Assembly: GCA_014529385.2 (NCBI GenBank)
Contig: CM043957.1
Span: 85,191,881-85,255,880, forward strand
Source of the DNA: Adiantum capillus-veneris
Taxonomy: Eukaryota > Streptophyta > Polypodiopsida > Polypodiales > Pteridaceae
Length of the DNA: 64,000 bases
Direction of reading: 5' to 3'
Below the pieces are notes generated by a model that saw only the letters and a list, made by a program, of their open reading frames with translations, searched no databases and was not told the origin of the DNA. The position numbers and the translations under genes are program-made. Shown piece by piece: positions 22,653 through 33,641 of this stretch (position 1 is its first letter; the number at the start of each line of letters is the position of its first letter).

Positions 22653-23236
22653 CTAATTTGCAAACACTTGGCATTCATGGCATGACTTGCACCAAAAATA
22701 AGCATCTCTCATCATGGAGGGCCAACAGTAACCTGCTCTCAGAACACGAAAGACAACCTGATCCTTGCCTTCATGGCCTGTTTCTTCATGGCAGTGCTCC
22801 AAAATCAAGCCTATCTCTTCTTTGTACAACACTTTTCTCAGAATGATATCCTTGCCATAAAGCATGAGATACTCACCTACCAATGTGTAGTTTCTTGCTT
22901 TTGCAACTATTCTCTGACGCCGAACTTTTGACATGCCCTCTGGACATTGCCCTTTACCAAGAAATACTTCTACATCTTGCAATGATTCGCTTCCTGCATA
23001 CAAGGCTTCCTTGACCTTTAAAGGATCTACCAAGGCATCCAACTTGTCCCTAGCCAACTCATCAGCTTCTTTATTCTGGTCACGAGGAACATGCTTAAAC
23101 TGTATCTTCCCAAACTCATGCAAAGCTTCTTGATGCCATAGAACCACTTCTTCAAATTATCTTTCTTAACATTCCACAAACCAAGCAACTGATTCATGAC
23201 TAGGAATACATCCCCTTTTGCAATGACCCTCTTCAA
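22653..23236 (-). pseudogene. pol: family B second RNase H (C-terminal half) and integrase zinc finger, internal c
   Basis: Equivalent of 14672-15256. It has KRVIAKGDVFLVMNQLLG, KHVPRDQNKEADELA and the HHCC finger. A one-base loss near 23125 (aaagcttcttg against aaaagcttcttg in internal a) shifts the frame, and the stops flanking the block match those of internal a. Confidence 0.85.
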
Positions 23237-23251
23237 TCCAAACTCAACACA

Positions 23252-23650
23252 CTACTTCAACCCAAGGAAAAGCGTGAGATACTCGGCCTCATTGTTACTT
23301 TCAGCCTCATCAAGATCGTAAGCTCTAGAAAAGATTACATCGCCTTTTGGGTTCTTAATGACTACCCCACTACTTGACTTTTGAAGAACTTTCCTATATG
23401 CACCATCAAACATCATTGTATACGCATCTGTAATATCTACTTCCTCTTCATGATCATCCTTGTCCGCCCTTGGGTAAGATGGATGCTCCCCTCCTTTATG
23501 TACCACTATGTCTGCCAAGTGAGCTTTAATAGAATGATCCACTTTAAACTCAAACTCATACTCTTGAAGCTCCAAATTCCACTTTAAGATGCGCTTGCTA
23601 GGCTTCAAATGTCGTACTACACCAGGCAAAAGATTCGATGTGGTGAGCAC
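23252..23650 (-). pseudogene. pol: family B RNase H connection and N-terminal half of second RNase H, internal c
   Basis: Carries SKRILKWNLELQEYEFEFKV, then MMFDGAYRKVLQKSSSGVV and SNNEAEYLTLFLGLK. The Asp and Glu of the second RNase H are present. Between 23650 and 23824 the first RNase H (GSIGSVLLQ region) is readable only with frame breaks. Confidence 0.82.
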
Positions 23651-23823
23651 ATAGAACTTCTAGGGCAACAGATAGGATTTGAACCGATGACAAGCAAGAA
23701 CCAAGGCGAATACCCACTGTTCCATTTCCGTGTAGGAGAACTCGCTTACATTCTCCATCTTGCTGTCAAAATAAACTGGCTTGACGTTCCTTCCTTGCTT
23801 TTGTAAGAGAACTGACCCAAAAG

Positions 23824-25020
23824 CTACGACCCCACACTAATAGATACATAGAAAATCGACTGCAAGTCAGGAGGACTCACTGTTGGTAAAGCACACAATA
23901 CCTCCTTGATGCCATCAAAAGTCTGTTGCATGTCTTCATTCCATTCAAACCCTTGAACTCTTTGACTCAATTTTTGGAGAGGATACACATATTGACATAG
24001 CATCCAGAAAAAACGTGACAAGTACCTGAGCTTATGCACAAATGATGCCACATCCTTTGTGTTGCTAGGCGGATCCATAAGCAATAAAGCCTTAACTTTC
24101 TCTGGGTCAGCTTCTATTCCATTTTGGGAAACCACATGTCCTAGCAAGTGGACTCTGGCATGACCAAATTTACACTTCTTTGGGTTGAGTTGCCCACCCT
24201 CTTGTTGAAGCCTTTCAAAACTCAACCTCAGCTTCTCCAAATGTGTGACCCTAGAGATATAACACCCAATGTCATCCATGAAAACACGAATGAACTTACC
24301 TAAGTAGGGACCAAAAACTCTATTCATCCATCCTTGGAAGGTAGCATATGCATTAACTAGCCCAAAAGGCATTCTTTTGTAGGCAAAACAACCCCAAGGA
24401 GTAATGAAGGTCGTCTTCAATCGATATTCAATCGCTATCAAGATATGAAAGTAGCCAGAAAATCCGTCCATGATTGAGGAACGTTCATGACCTGCAACCT
24501 GATTGAGGATTTCATCTAGAAAGGGTAGTGGATAATGATTCCTTTTTGTGGCAGCATTCGAAGGTTTGAAATCAACACATATCCTAAATCTTCCATTCTT
24601 CTTGGGCATAATAACAACTGGAGAGACCCATTCAAACTCCTCCACTCGAAAGATGAAATCTGCTTCCAAAAGCTTCGTCACCTCTTCATGAAGTGCCTTC
24701 TCATGAATGACCCCCAACCTCCTAAGCTTTTGAACCTTTGGCTTGGCGCCTTCTTTTAGATTGATTCTATGCTCGACTCCTTTAGCTCCTTGCAACTCTG
24801 TATATTCAGTGGAAAATAGCTTTGGAAATTCCTTGAACATGTCTTCATACTCCTTTTTTTCTTTTTCGGTCAAGTCCTCTCCTAGCATGCTTCTTACATT
24901 CACTTCGGCAGGCTCTACAATTGCTTTTGGACTATCCTCCTCCTCCTTGACCTTCATATCATACATCGATGCTTCCTTTTCAACACTTATCCCAAAAAGA
25001 TCAGGACATAATTGCATCAA
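23824..25020 (-). pseudogene. pol: family B reverse transcriptase, internal c
   Basis: The best-preserved RT of the family, 398 codons. It reads GVEHRINLKEGAKP, VVIMPKKNGRFRICVDFKPS, SIMDGFSGYFHILIAIEYRL and RMPFGLVNAYATFQGWMNRV. The catalytic VFMDDIGCY has F-M-D-D, and HLLGHVVSQNGIEADPEKVK follows. It ends in the RNase H start FYVSISVGS, where the expected first Asp (VDAS in related elements) is not present. Confidence 0.92.
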
Positions 25021-25041
25021 GCCTTCCTCTACACTTTCTTC

Positions 25042-25980
25042 TCATGACGTAGATGAAGCATCACTATCGTATGACGTGGTTTCTATAGAATCCGTAACCT
25101 GCATCTCCAATAGGGGTTGTGTACGGCTCTCGTGTGTCTTCATGCTGTAAACAATGGTCCTTCCTTTCTCTTTGTCGGGGATGGTGATCAAGCCCGTGCC
25201 CCAATCCTGCTTAGCACCAAGGGGTATAAGCCATGACCTCCCTAAAATGATCGGATAAGCATTCTCACCCTCTTGCATCATGTAGCAATCAACCAAGCAC
25301 TCAATTCCCAAGACTTTTATCTTCACATGTTCAGCTATTCCAAGACACCTTGCCTTTTTGTGGTTGGCCATTCTCATACAGATCGAAGCATTCACTGACA
25401 TCTTGACACCTGCTTCTTTCATGATAGCCTCGGTCATGACACACACTTGGGCACCACCATCCACATATGCTTGGACTTCCGTCTTCTTTCCCAGCATAGC
25501 TTCAACTATTGGCACCATATCCACTGGGTGACCAACCCTCAAGGATGACACCATGCTTTGATGCTTTTCCTTCTTGGAAGGAAGCCGTGTACTCACACAC
25601 TTGGTCCACTGCTTTTCCTTCTTGGAAGGAAGCCGTGTACTCACACACTTGGTCCACTGCCTCCTCAATTTAGCATTCAAAGCCACCAATTGACCAAAAG
25701 ATATATTTTCTTTTTGATTTTGTATGTCGTCGACAATATCATAGTCTTCAACACCTTGGCCAAGGAGGTAGTCCTTTGGACCAATTTTCCTTCTTCGTCG
25801 TCTCTTTCTACTTTTTGGGTTGTCTTCTACCTTAGCCTTTCCTTTCCTTGCTCTCGTTTCCCTCTCTTCTTCTGTCTCTTTCTCCCTATCATGCCTAGCT
25901 CTCTTATTGGCCAAAACATCCACATCTTGATGCTCAAGGGTAACGATGTTAATAGCTCTACCTTCTCCACTTCCAGGCAA
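25042..25980 (-). pseudogene. pol: family B protease region, internal c
   Basis: 312 codons. It has a charged N-terminal linker, then a 16-residue tandem duplication (QWTKCVSTRLPSKKEK twice). The protease-like domain follows, with the D-G-G site (VQAYVDGGAQ) and AYPIILGRSWLIPLG. One stop at about 25041 separates it from RT, and the same stop lies at the equivalent place in internal b. Confidence 0.78.
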
Positions 25981-26103
25981 CGGTTGTGGTTGTTGTTGCG
26001 GCGGTGGTGCTTCTAGTGCCCTCTCTTGATGATTTTATTCTATTCTCCCTCGACCACGTCCATATAAGGGGTATATCCCTCCTCTGTCTCTTGGTGGTTT
26101 AGG

Positions 26104-26946
26104 AAAATCAGGGGTGTAGTGACCCTCTTCATCACAATTGTAGCATCTACCTTGTAGCCTTCGTCCCCTACCTCTCCCGGCTGGCCGCTCTTTTCTTTGG
26201 TTCCTATTCATTATGTTAATTCTTAATTCTTGCTACTGACCGGCAAGATCATGCAGAACCCGGGCCGTAATAGGATCTAGACCTTGAACCACTCGCTCCA
26301 CTCTATCATCCGTTGCCACAGGGACCATTGGTTGCACCACAACTGGCTCAGCGTGTGTCATGCCTTGCTCCCACCTTCTCTTGATCTTCTTGCTCTTGGC
26401 CTCGACAATTTCCACAGCTCTTTCAAATGTAACACGCTCCTATTGATCGAAGTTCTCCCTTACACTTGGATGGAGACAATCCATAAATTGACGCACTTTA
26501 AAGAAATCCCCTAGAGGTACTTGGGATGCCACCTCTAATTGAACCCAAAGTAGTTTGACATGTTGCAAAAACTCTTTAAAGTTAGCATGAGCATCTTGCT
26601 ACAAACCTCTCAATTTTGTCGTCGCTTCTGTTGCGGTTAGTTTCTTCCCAAACCTGTCAAAAACTGCCAACTTCACTTGCGCCCATGTTTGCATTTTGTC
26701 TTCCTATAAACCTTCAAACCACTCCCGAGCTTCTCCTTTGAGTGCAGGAGGAAATGGATGAAGCTTTTCTTCGTCATTCACAATGTGCATACCAAGCGTA
26801 TGCCACTTGAAATCTGCAATCCAATCCTTCACATCCTCCTTCCCTGTGAACACTAACCGACTATAAGCCATCTCTTCAGAGTCGCTTCTCCCTTGCGTGA
26901 GTAACTCCACAAAATTTGAAGTCTTGTACCTCAACCAAACCACCAC
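26104..26946 (-). pseudogene. gag: family B gag, internal c
   Basis: The N-terminus is open (26704-26946: SRLVFTGKEDVKDWIADFKW, FPPALKGEAREWFEGL). After it come stops and frame changes. The middle (26233-26415) retains the ERVVQGLDPITARVLHDL segment. A zinc knuckle, CNCDEEGHYTPDF-like, lies at about 26100-26150. It is more decayed than the internal b copy. Confidence 0.8.
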
Positions 26947-27017
26947 TTTTCTTCAATGAAGCTCAAACATCACAGAAAAATCGCTTCACTTGGGTGCACA
27001 ATCGGAAAATTTCCGCT

Positions 27018-27034
27018 CCCCAACGGGATCGCCA
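27018..27034 (-). promoter_or_regulatory. family B primer-binding site, internal c
   Basis: TGGCGATCCCGTTGGGG on the minus strand, one base different from 20437-20453. Confidence 0.75.
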
Positions 27035-27039
27035 AAGGA

Positions 27040-28263
27040 TGATGCAGCAAAAGATGTCATGTGGACACTCACATACCTAGACAACTCAACACAATACAAG
27101 GAACTTACTTAAATTACTCGTCTCCCTCACCACCACTCAAAAGCTCCCTGAAATTCTACCCACAAGCTCAATTCAAACTCCAAACGCCTCGACCTACAAG
27201 CCCTTGCCTGCCCGCATACACTACAAGGTGAGTCGAGCTGATCAACATTGGAAATCACGCTTGATGGTGACAAAAATATACAAGAAAAACCATAAAAAAC
27301 CCAAAAACTCCAGCCACAAAAGGCCAGTCTCAAACCATTGCAAAGCCTTCACTCTGTTGGACTCTTTGGAGTAGCGCCAACCCTAATAGCACCGATACAG
27401 GGTCACATAGTCTTGTAGAAAGCCGCACCTTCTTCCCTCAATTCCTCACACACACGCATCCATGGAAACCTCAGAACTTCCATAGACTCTCTCAAGTGCA
27501 AAATGGAAGAGAGAAAGCTCTCATTCACTCCTCCACACACTCAAAAATAGGACGTGAACACGATAGGACTGCACTAGACCACCTGTAGGAACCCTGCTTC
27601 CTTCCCCACACAGAGAGGTGAAAGTATTGATATTGCTCTTCAAAATTCCTCCCTCAGCCTGGAACATGAAGGCACCGTGAGTGATGTGGCAATTTGAAGC
27701 CATTTCACACCTTTTTAAACCATTTTTTGACCTTTCTTGGCCCAATTTTTGCCTGTTTTGACCCCTGCGGGCATTTTTCGCAAGAAAAACCCCAAACGGA
27801 CTCCAAAATTCACCAAATTTGACACGCTTGATCCTCGATACCCAAATCACATTTCTACATCCCTACATTCCATTTTTAACCACTTATAGAGCGATGCACG
27901 TATCACCGCAGATCAGGCGCCGCAAATAGACAGTTACCGCATGTCTCAAACTTGTCGAGCGGGATGAGAGTACCCATACTTGTCACTTACATTATTTACA
28001 TTCTAGAAAGCTCAAACACATTATCTAGAACCAAAATAAGGCACCTAAAACCATATCCAAGGCCCCGATACCCTATACGGGCATGTACATGTGTCCGATT
28101 GCTAGCGCGCGAACCTGACTATTCACAGCGTGTACACATTGCATCTTTTTTTGAACTTGAAACCATGTTTCAAAGCTCCCAAATTCATGTATTTACATCT
28201 TTTTGTACATATGACCATGCATATAAGTGCTACTTTGTACACGTCAAAAGCGGTCGATCATCG
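27040..28263 (-). repeat. family B LTR, copy 4 (outer 5' LTR)
   Basis: Starts TGATGCAGC. Homology ends at GGTCGATCATC/G, where the terminal CA appears mutated, and an inverted older family B copy begins directly. Confidence 0.88.
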
Positions 28264-29125
28264 TGTGAGTGTGGCTTCTCCATTGTATTGAATGCTTGAC
28301 ATAAGTTCATGTTCACTTTGGAAGTTAGTGTCTTATGTCGGTAGATGGAAAAAATTGTCTATTTGTAAGCATTTAGCACTATCTAATACTTTTGACTCTT
28401 GATGTAATATCCACAGTTCTTTAGGGAAAATCGTTGTCTTCAGTAAAGTTGTGTCTATTACTGGGACTTTTTGATGGATATGTTTGTTGGCATTTTCTCC
28501 GAATCTTCATCCTTGATATGAGCTTTTTTATCGAACAAGATTCCCACAATTTCATGTGGAGGAACCCCCCATTCCTTTTGTGCACATAGGCAAGGCATCC
28601 TTCTAGCAAAATTTATCATTTTAGTTCCAAGAATTTGGTCTAAATGTTGTCAAAAAATCTGCTTTATTGCAAACTTGACCATTTATTAAGCACTTGGGAG
28701 AGTCTACAAAAGTTATGAGTTTTCCATGGATGTTTGTGTGTAAGTAATTGAGGGAAGAAGGTGCGTCTTTTTGCAAGACTATGCGACCATTTATCAATGC
28801 CATTAGGGTTGAGACTACTCCAAATAGTCTAATAAAGTGGAGTTCGGTGAAGGTTTTTCAATGGTTTGTGAGAGGAAATTTGTGGCTAGAGTTTTCAAGT
28901 TTTTGATAGTTTTTCTTGTTCCTTTTGTTCACCATTGAGTGGGATTTCAATCCTTGATTAGATCGACTCACCTTGTAGTGTCTACGGGTTTGAATTGGGC
29001 TTGGAGGGAAGATTTTCATTGATTTCTACAGCGGTTGTGTGAGGTGAGAAAATTAAGTGAGTTACTTGTGTTTTTGTAAAGAATGAGGATGTGTGAGTGT
29101 GTGCACGGTGTCTATTGCTCCATCA
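28264..29125 (+). repeat. B2 5' LTR fragment
   Basis: From about 28692 (gcacttgggagagtctac) to 29125 (ctccatca) it aligns with the complement of the array LTRs. 28264-28691 is expected to be LTR too, but I cannot align it by eye. Confidence 0.7.
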
Positions 29126-29130
29126 TCCTT

Positions 29131-29147
29131 TGGCGATCCTACTGGGG
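29131..29147 (+). promoter_or_regulatory. B2 primer-binding site
   Basis: TGGCGATCCTACTGGGG, two differences from the array's site and at the same spacing from the LTR end. Confidence 0.7.
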
Positions 29148-30017
29148 AGCGGAAATTTATCAGTGGTGCACCTAGGTGAAGTGATTTTGTTGGAAAGTTT
29201 GAGAATCCTTCAAGACAAGTGGCAGTGTGGCTAAAGCACAAGACTTCAATTTTTTTGAATTCACTTAAGTAAAGAAGAAGCGACTCCAAAGGGATGGTGT
29301 ATATCAGGCCAGAATTTATAGGGAGGAAGGAGGATATGAAGGACTAGATTGCTAACTTTGAGTGGCATACACTTGGTATTCACATTGTGAATGATGAAGC
29401 AAAGATTCATGTATTTCCTCTTGCACTCAAAGGGGAAGCTCATGAGTGGTTTGAAGGTTTGGAGGAAGAAAAAAAATAAACATGGGAGCAAGTGAAGTAA
29501 ACAATTTTTGACATGTTTGAAAAGAGACTGACAGTGACAAAAGCGACGATGAATTTGAGGGGTTTGCAAAAAAATATTCATGCTAAATTTCAAGAGATTT
29601 TGCAATACTTCAAAGGACTTTGGGTGCAATTAGAGGCGGCATTCCAAGTACCACTAGGGGATTTCTTCAAAGTATGTCAGTTTGTGACTGTCTGCATCCA
29701 AGTTTCACGGAGAAGGTCAATCAAGAGGAGCCTGCTACATTTGAAAGAGTGGTGGAAATTTCGAGGCCAAGAGAAAAAGTATCAAATGAAGGTGGAAGCA
29801 AGCTATCACACATGTTGAGCCAATGGTTTCTATGGTAACGGATGACAGAGTGCACCGAGTGGTTCAAGGTCCTGACTCCGTTACAACCATGGCTTTACAT
29901 GATCTTGACAATCATTTGCAAGAGTTGAGGATAAACATAATGGATAGGAATCAAAGCAAAGAGAGGCCACCTGGAAGAGGCATGGAACGAAGGCTGTAGG
30001 GAAGATGTTACAATTGT

Positions 30018-30026
30018 GGTGAAGAG
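30018..30026. repeat. 9-bp target duplication, left copy (GGTGAAGAG)
   Basis: Identical to 30892-30900. Removing the insert and one copy restores the zinc-knuckle text CYNCGEEGHYAPDC. Confidence 0.85.
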
Positions 30027-30891
30027 CTAAGGTGCATTATACGTAAATGGTTAAACATATTATACATGTCTAATTGCTGTATAATACGTTTGGCCAAAAA
30101 AAATGGCCATATAATACGATGACACGTCACTGAAATTGGCCTCCTGTATTATTTCTCTGCACTTTGATCGAAGTTTTCTTCGATCGAAGAAAGCGTTGAC
30201 CAAAAGATTCCTAGTATATAAAACACTATCACATGCTCTCCCAACACCATTGACACAAACAAATGCTATTTTATTTTGAAAGAGTGATCCTTTCTCTCTC
30301 TTTCAATTAGAAATTTTAAAAAATAAAATAATTGAAAAAAATAAACATTTAGATTAATTCTAAATATTATTTATATTTTGTGTATTATAAATTGTAGTAG
30401 AGTTTGCTTTTTGTTTTTAATTTTAGATTGAATATTTTTTTTGAATAAAATTAGAACTTTGCTCTTTTTATGCTCGAGTTTTCTCACACTTAAAGAGGAG
30501 AAGATTAGTCATTTATCGATGTGTTGGAGTATATACTCACACTTGAAGATGCATATTTATCAAATAGACATTATTTGCCTTTAAATGCATTTATTCGCAC
30601 TGGCGATAATCATTTGTTTTACATTTATTTGAATGTTATTGCAAAAGGAAAGCTAATAGTTTTAATGTAAAAATTATAGGCATAGAGTTTTTGCTTGAAA
30701 AACTAGAAACTTTACTCGAGTATGCACTTGCATGGGATATAAATTAATGTTTATGGTTTTTATTTAATCAAATTTAGACTATAGGATTACATGGTCGAGT
30801 ATACGTCTTATTTGGTATTATTCAGGTATACAGTGTATAATATCGTATGATACATATAATTTTTATTATATGGTCGTATAAATGCAACACA
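30027..30891. mobile_element. 865-bp non-autonomous DNA transposon-like insert (Mutator-like)
   Basis: Flanked by a perfect 9-bp direct repeat, the target size typical of Mutator-like elements. The ends are weak inverted repeats: left CTAAGGTGCATTATACG, right end complement TGTGTTGCATTTATACG. TATAATACG/TATACG motifs recur within ~120 bp of both ends as subterminal repeats. The interior is AT-rich and has no transposase. Assignment rests on the target size and terminal layout; other superfamilies are possible. Confidence 0.65.
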
Positions 30892-31496
30892 GGTGAAGAG
30901 GGTCACTATGCCCCTGATTGTCTTGAACCACCAAGAGAGAGAGGAGGGATGTATCCTCCTTATATGAATGCAGTCAAGGAAAAGAAGAGGAAAATCATTA
31001 AGAGTGGCCACTAGAAGCACTACCACATCAACAACAACATCAACCGTTGCTTGCAAATGAAGAAGGTAGGTCTATTAACATCATTACCCTTGAGCATCAA
31101 GATGTGGATGTCTTGGCTGATGAGAGAGTGAGGCATGTAAGGAGAAAGAAACAAAATAAGAGAGGAAATCAAGAGCGAGAAAGGGGAAGGCTAAAGTAGA
31201 AGAGCAACGAGAGAGTAGCAAGAGATGGCAACAAAGGAAAACAGGTCTAAAGGACTACCCTCTTCATCAAGGTGTTGAAGACTATGCTATTGTCGATGAC
31301 ATACAAAATCAAAAGGTTAATATATCTTCTAGTCAGATGGTGGCTTTGACCGCTAGATTGAGGAGACAATGGAAAAAATTGTACATGACTTCTTTCCAAG
31401 AGAAAAAAGCATCAAAGTATGGTATCATCTTTGAGGGTTGGTCACCTTGTAGAGATGGTGCCATTAATTGAAGTTATGTTGGGAAAGAATATATAA

Positions 31497-31766
31497 GTGC
31501 AAGCATATGTGAATGGTGGTGCCCAAGTGTGTGATATGACCGATATTATCATGAAGGAAGCAGGTATCAAGATGTTAGTGAACGGTTCAATTTGTATGAG
31601 AATTGCCAACCACAAAAAAGAAAGGCGTGTTGGGATTACTGAACATGTCAAGATAAAAGTTTTGGGGATTGAGTGCTTGGTCGATTGCTACATGATGCAA
31701 GTGGGTGAAAATGATTACCCAGTCATTTCAAGGAGGCCATGGCTTATAACCCTTGGTGCTAAGTAG
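31497..31766 (+). pseudogene. pol: B2 protease fragment
   Basis: 90 open codons closely matching the array protease: VQAYVNGGAQVC-type site (here N-G-G, so the Asp is lost), IKMLVNGSICMRIANHKKER, VLGIECLVDCYMMQVGEN. A TAG follows where the array has Gln. Confidence 0.82.
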
Positions 31767-32149
31767 GATTGGGGCACGGATTTTATCGCCATCCCTAACC
31801 AAGAGAAAGAAAGGACCAGAGTCCACAATATGAAGATACACAAGAGCCATAAACAAACTCTAGTAAACATGTAAGATACAGACTCGATAGGAAGTGTCTT
31901 ATATGAAAGTGATGCTTCATCTATATCACTAGAAGAGAGTGTAGATGAGGGCTTGATGCAATGTGTCCTGATCTATTTGGAATAAGTGTTAAAAATTGAA
32001 GCATCCATGCATGATGTGGAGGTCAAGGAAGATTTAGAGAATCCAAAAGCAAGAATTGAGCCCACCAAAGTGAATGTAAGAAGCATGTTGGGAGAAGAAT
32101 TGTGACAGAACAAGAGAAGAAAGAGTATGAAGATATTTTGTCAAGTTCC

Positions 32150-33130
32150 CAAAGTTATAGGCCAGTGATACACAATTGCAAGGAGCAAAAGGGATTGAGC
32201 ATAGAATTAACCTAAAAGAAGGTGCCAAGCAAAATGTTCAAAAAACTTAGGAGATTGGGGGTCATTCATGAGAGGGCACTTCATGAAGAAGTGACAAAGC
32301 TTTTATAAGTAGATTTCATCTTTTGATGGAGGATTTTGTATGGGTCTCTCTAGTAGTTATTGTGCCCAAGAAGAATATAATATTTAGGGTATGTTTGATT
32401 TCAAACCTTTAATTGCTTCCACAAATAGGAATCATTATCCACTATCCTTCTAGGATGAAATCATCAATCAGGTTGCAGTTCATGAATGCTACTCAATCAT
32501 GGATGGATTTTTTGAGCTACTTTCAAATCTTGATACCAATTGAAGATCGATTGTAGACTACCTTTGTGACTCCTTGGGGTTGTTTTGCCTACAAGACAAT
32601 GAATTTGGACTGGTTAGCACATATGCTACCTTTCAAGGGTGGATGAATAAAGTGTTCGGTCCCTACTTGGTAAGTTTATACAAGTTTTCCTAGATGACAT
32701 TGGATGTTACATCTCCACGATCACACATTTGGAGAATTTGAAGCTGAATTTTGAAAGACTTCAACAAGAGGGTGGGAAACTTAACCCAAAGAAGTGTAAG
32801 TTTGCTCATGCTAAAGTTCATTTGCTAGGACAAGTGGTCTCACAAAATGGAATTTAGACTGACCTTGAGAAAGTTAAGGCTTTATTGCTTGTGGATCTGC
32901 CCAACAATACAAAGGAGTTAGCATCATTTGTGCAGATATCTATCACGTTCTTTTTGGATGATATGTCAATATGTGTATTCTCTCAAGAAAAATTGAGCCA
33001 AAGAGCTCAAGCATTTGAATGGAATGAAGACATGCAACAAGATTTTGATGGTATCAAGGAGGTGTTGTGTACTTTACCAAACAATGAGTCCTCCAGACTT
33101 GGACTCCATTTTCTATGTATCTATTAGTGT
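32150..33130 (+). pseudogene. pol: B2 reverse transcriptase remnant
   Basis: Recognisable pieces in shifting frames. These include a VPKKN-type segment at about 32360, NHYPLSF at about 32430, ITPWGCFAYK at about 32570, LDDIGCYIST at about 32690 and HLLGQVVSQNGI at about 32820. The open stretch at 32885-33127 has QRAQAFEWNEDMQQDFDGIK. Confidence 0.8.
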
Positions 33131-33239
33131 GAGATCAATATCTTTTGGGCCATCCCTCTTATAAACATAGGGTAGAAAGTTCAAGCCAATTTACTTTGAG
33201 AGCAAGATGAAGAATGTAAGTTAGTTCTCCTACAAAGAA

Positions 33240-33629
33240 ATGGAACATTGGGTAATTGCATTGGTTTTTGCCTGTCGTAGGTTCAAGACGTATTTGTTGC
33301 CACAAAAGTTCTATGTGCTCACCACATTAAACCTGTTTCCGACTATAGTGCAACATTTGGAGACTGGCAAGTGTATCTTAAAGTGGACTATGGAGATGTG
33401 GGAGTATGAATTTGAGTTCAAAGTTGATCATTTTGTTAAAGCCCACCTGGTGGACATAGTGGTATACAAGGGAGGGGAGCTTCCATCTTACCCAAGAGTT
33501 GACAAGGATGATCATAAAGAGGAAGTGGATATTACAAATGCATATATGATGTTGTTTGATGGTGCATACATGAAAGTTCTTCAAAAGGAAAGTGGTGGGG
33601 TGATCATTAGGAACCCAAAGGCTATGTAA
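33240..33629 (+). pseudogene. pol: B2 RNase H connection and start of second RNase H
   Basis: 130 open codons: MEHWVIALVFACRRFKTYLL, then LKWTMEMWEYEFEFKVDHF, and MMLFDGAYMKVLQKESGGVI. Nucleotide homology to the array runs on to cttttctag at 33639 and stops dead at C2 sequence. Confidence 0.85.
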
Positions 33630-33641
33630 TCTTTTCTAGCC

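Larger units (their letters stand above)
12475..28263 (-). mobile_element. family B tandem array: Tat-like Ty3/gypsy, four LTRs and three internal regions
   Basis: All parts are in the same minus-strand orientation. The plus-coordinate order is LTR (12475-13700), internal a (integrase to RNase H only), truncated LTR (15797-16526), internal b (with a deletion from RT to integrase), LTR (20459-21681), internal c (full gag to integrase), LTR (27040-28263). LTRs are about 1.22 kb with TGATG/CATCA ends. The protein order gag, protease, RT, RNase H, second RNase H, integrase identifies the Tat lineage. Neighbouring internal regions share single LTRs, as expected from recombination between elements. 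No outer target duplication is seen. Confidence 0.88.
29295..31010 (+). pseudogene. gag: B2 gag
   Basis: Fragments in several frames match array gag. Nucleotides 29380-29480 are the SGL/EWFEGL region. 29600-29760 holds the KLWVQLEA-type helix. 29830-29990 reads VTDDRVHRVVQGPDSVTT and LQELRINIMDRNQ. The zinc knuckle is split: CYNCGEE at 30006-30026 and GHYAPDC after 30900. More than ten stops. Confidence 0.8.
28264..33639 (+). mobile_element. B2: inverted, degraded family B element
   Basis: The same family as the array but on the plus strand and far more diverged. The order is partial LTR, primer site, gag, protease, RT, RNase H, all riddled with stops. It is truncated at both ends: by the array's outer LTR at 28263, and by a junction with element C2 at about 33640 in the middle of the second RNase H. 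An 865-bp insertion (30027-30891) interrupts its gag zinc knuckle. Confidence 0.85.

Noticed and set aside
12475-28263. Outer target-site duplication of the family B array
   Set aside because: Left flank (tgcgt) and right flank (tgtga) do not match under any reasonable border choice.
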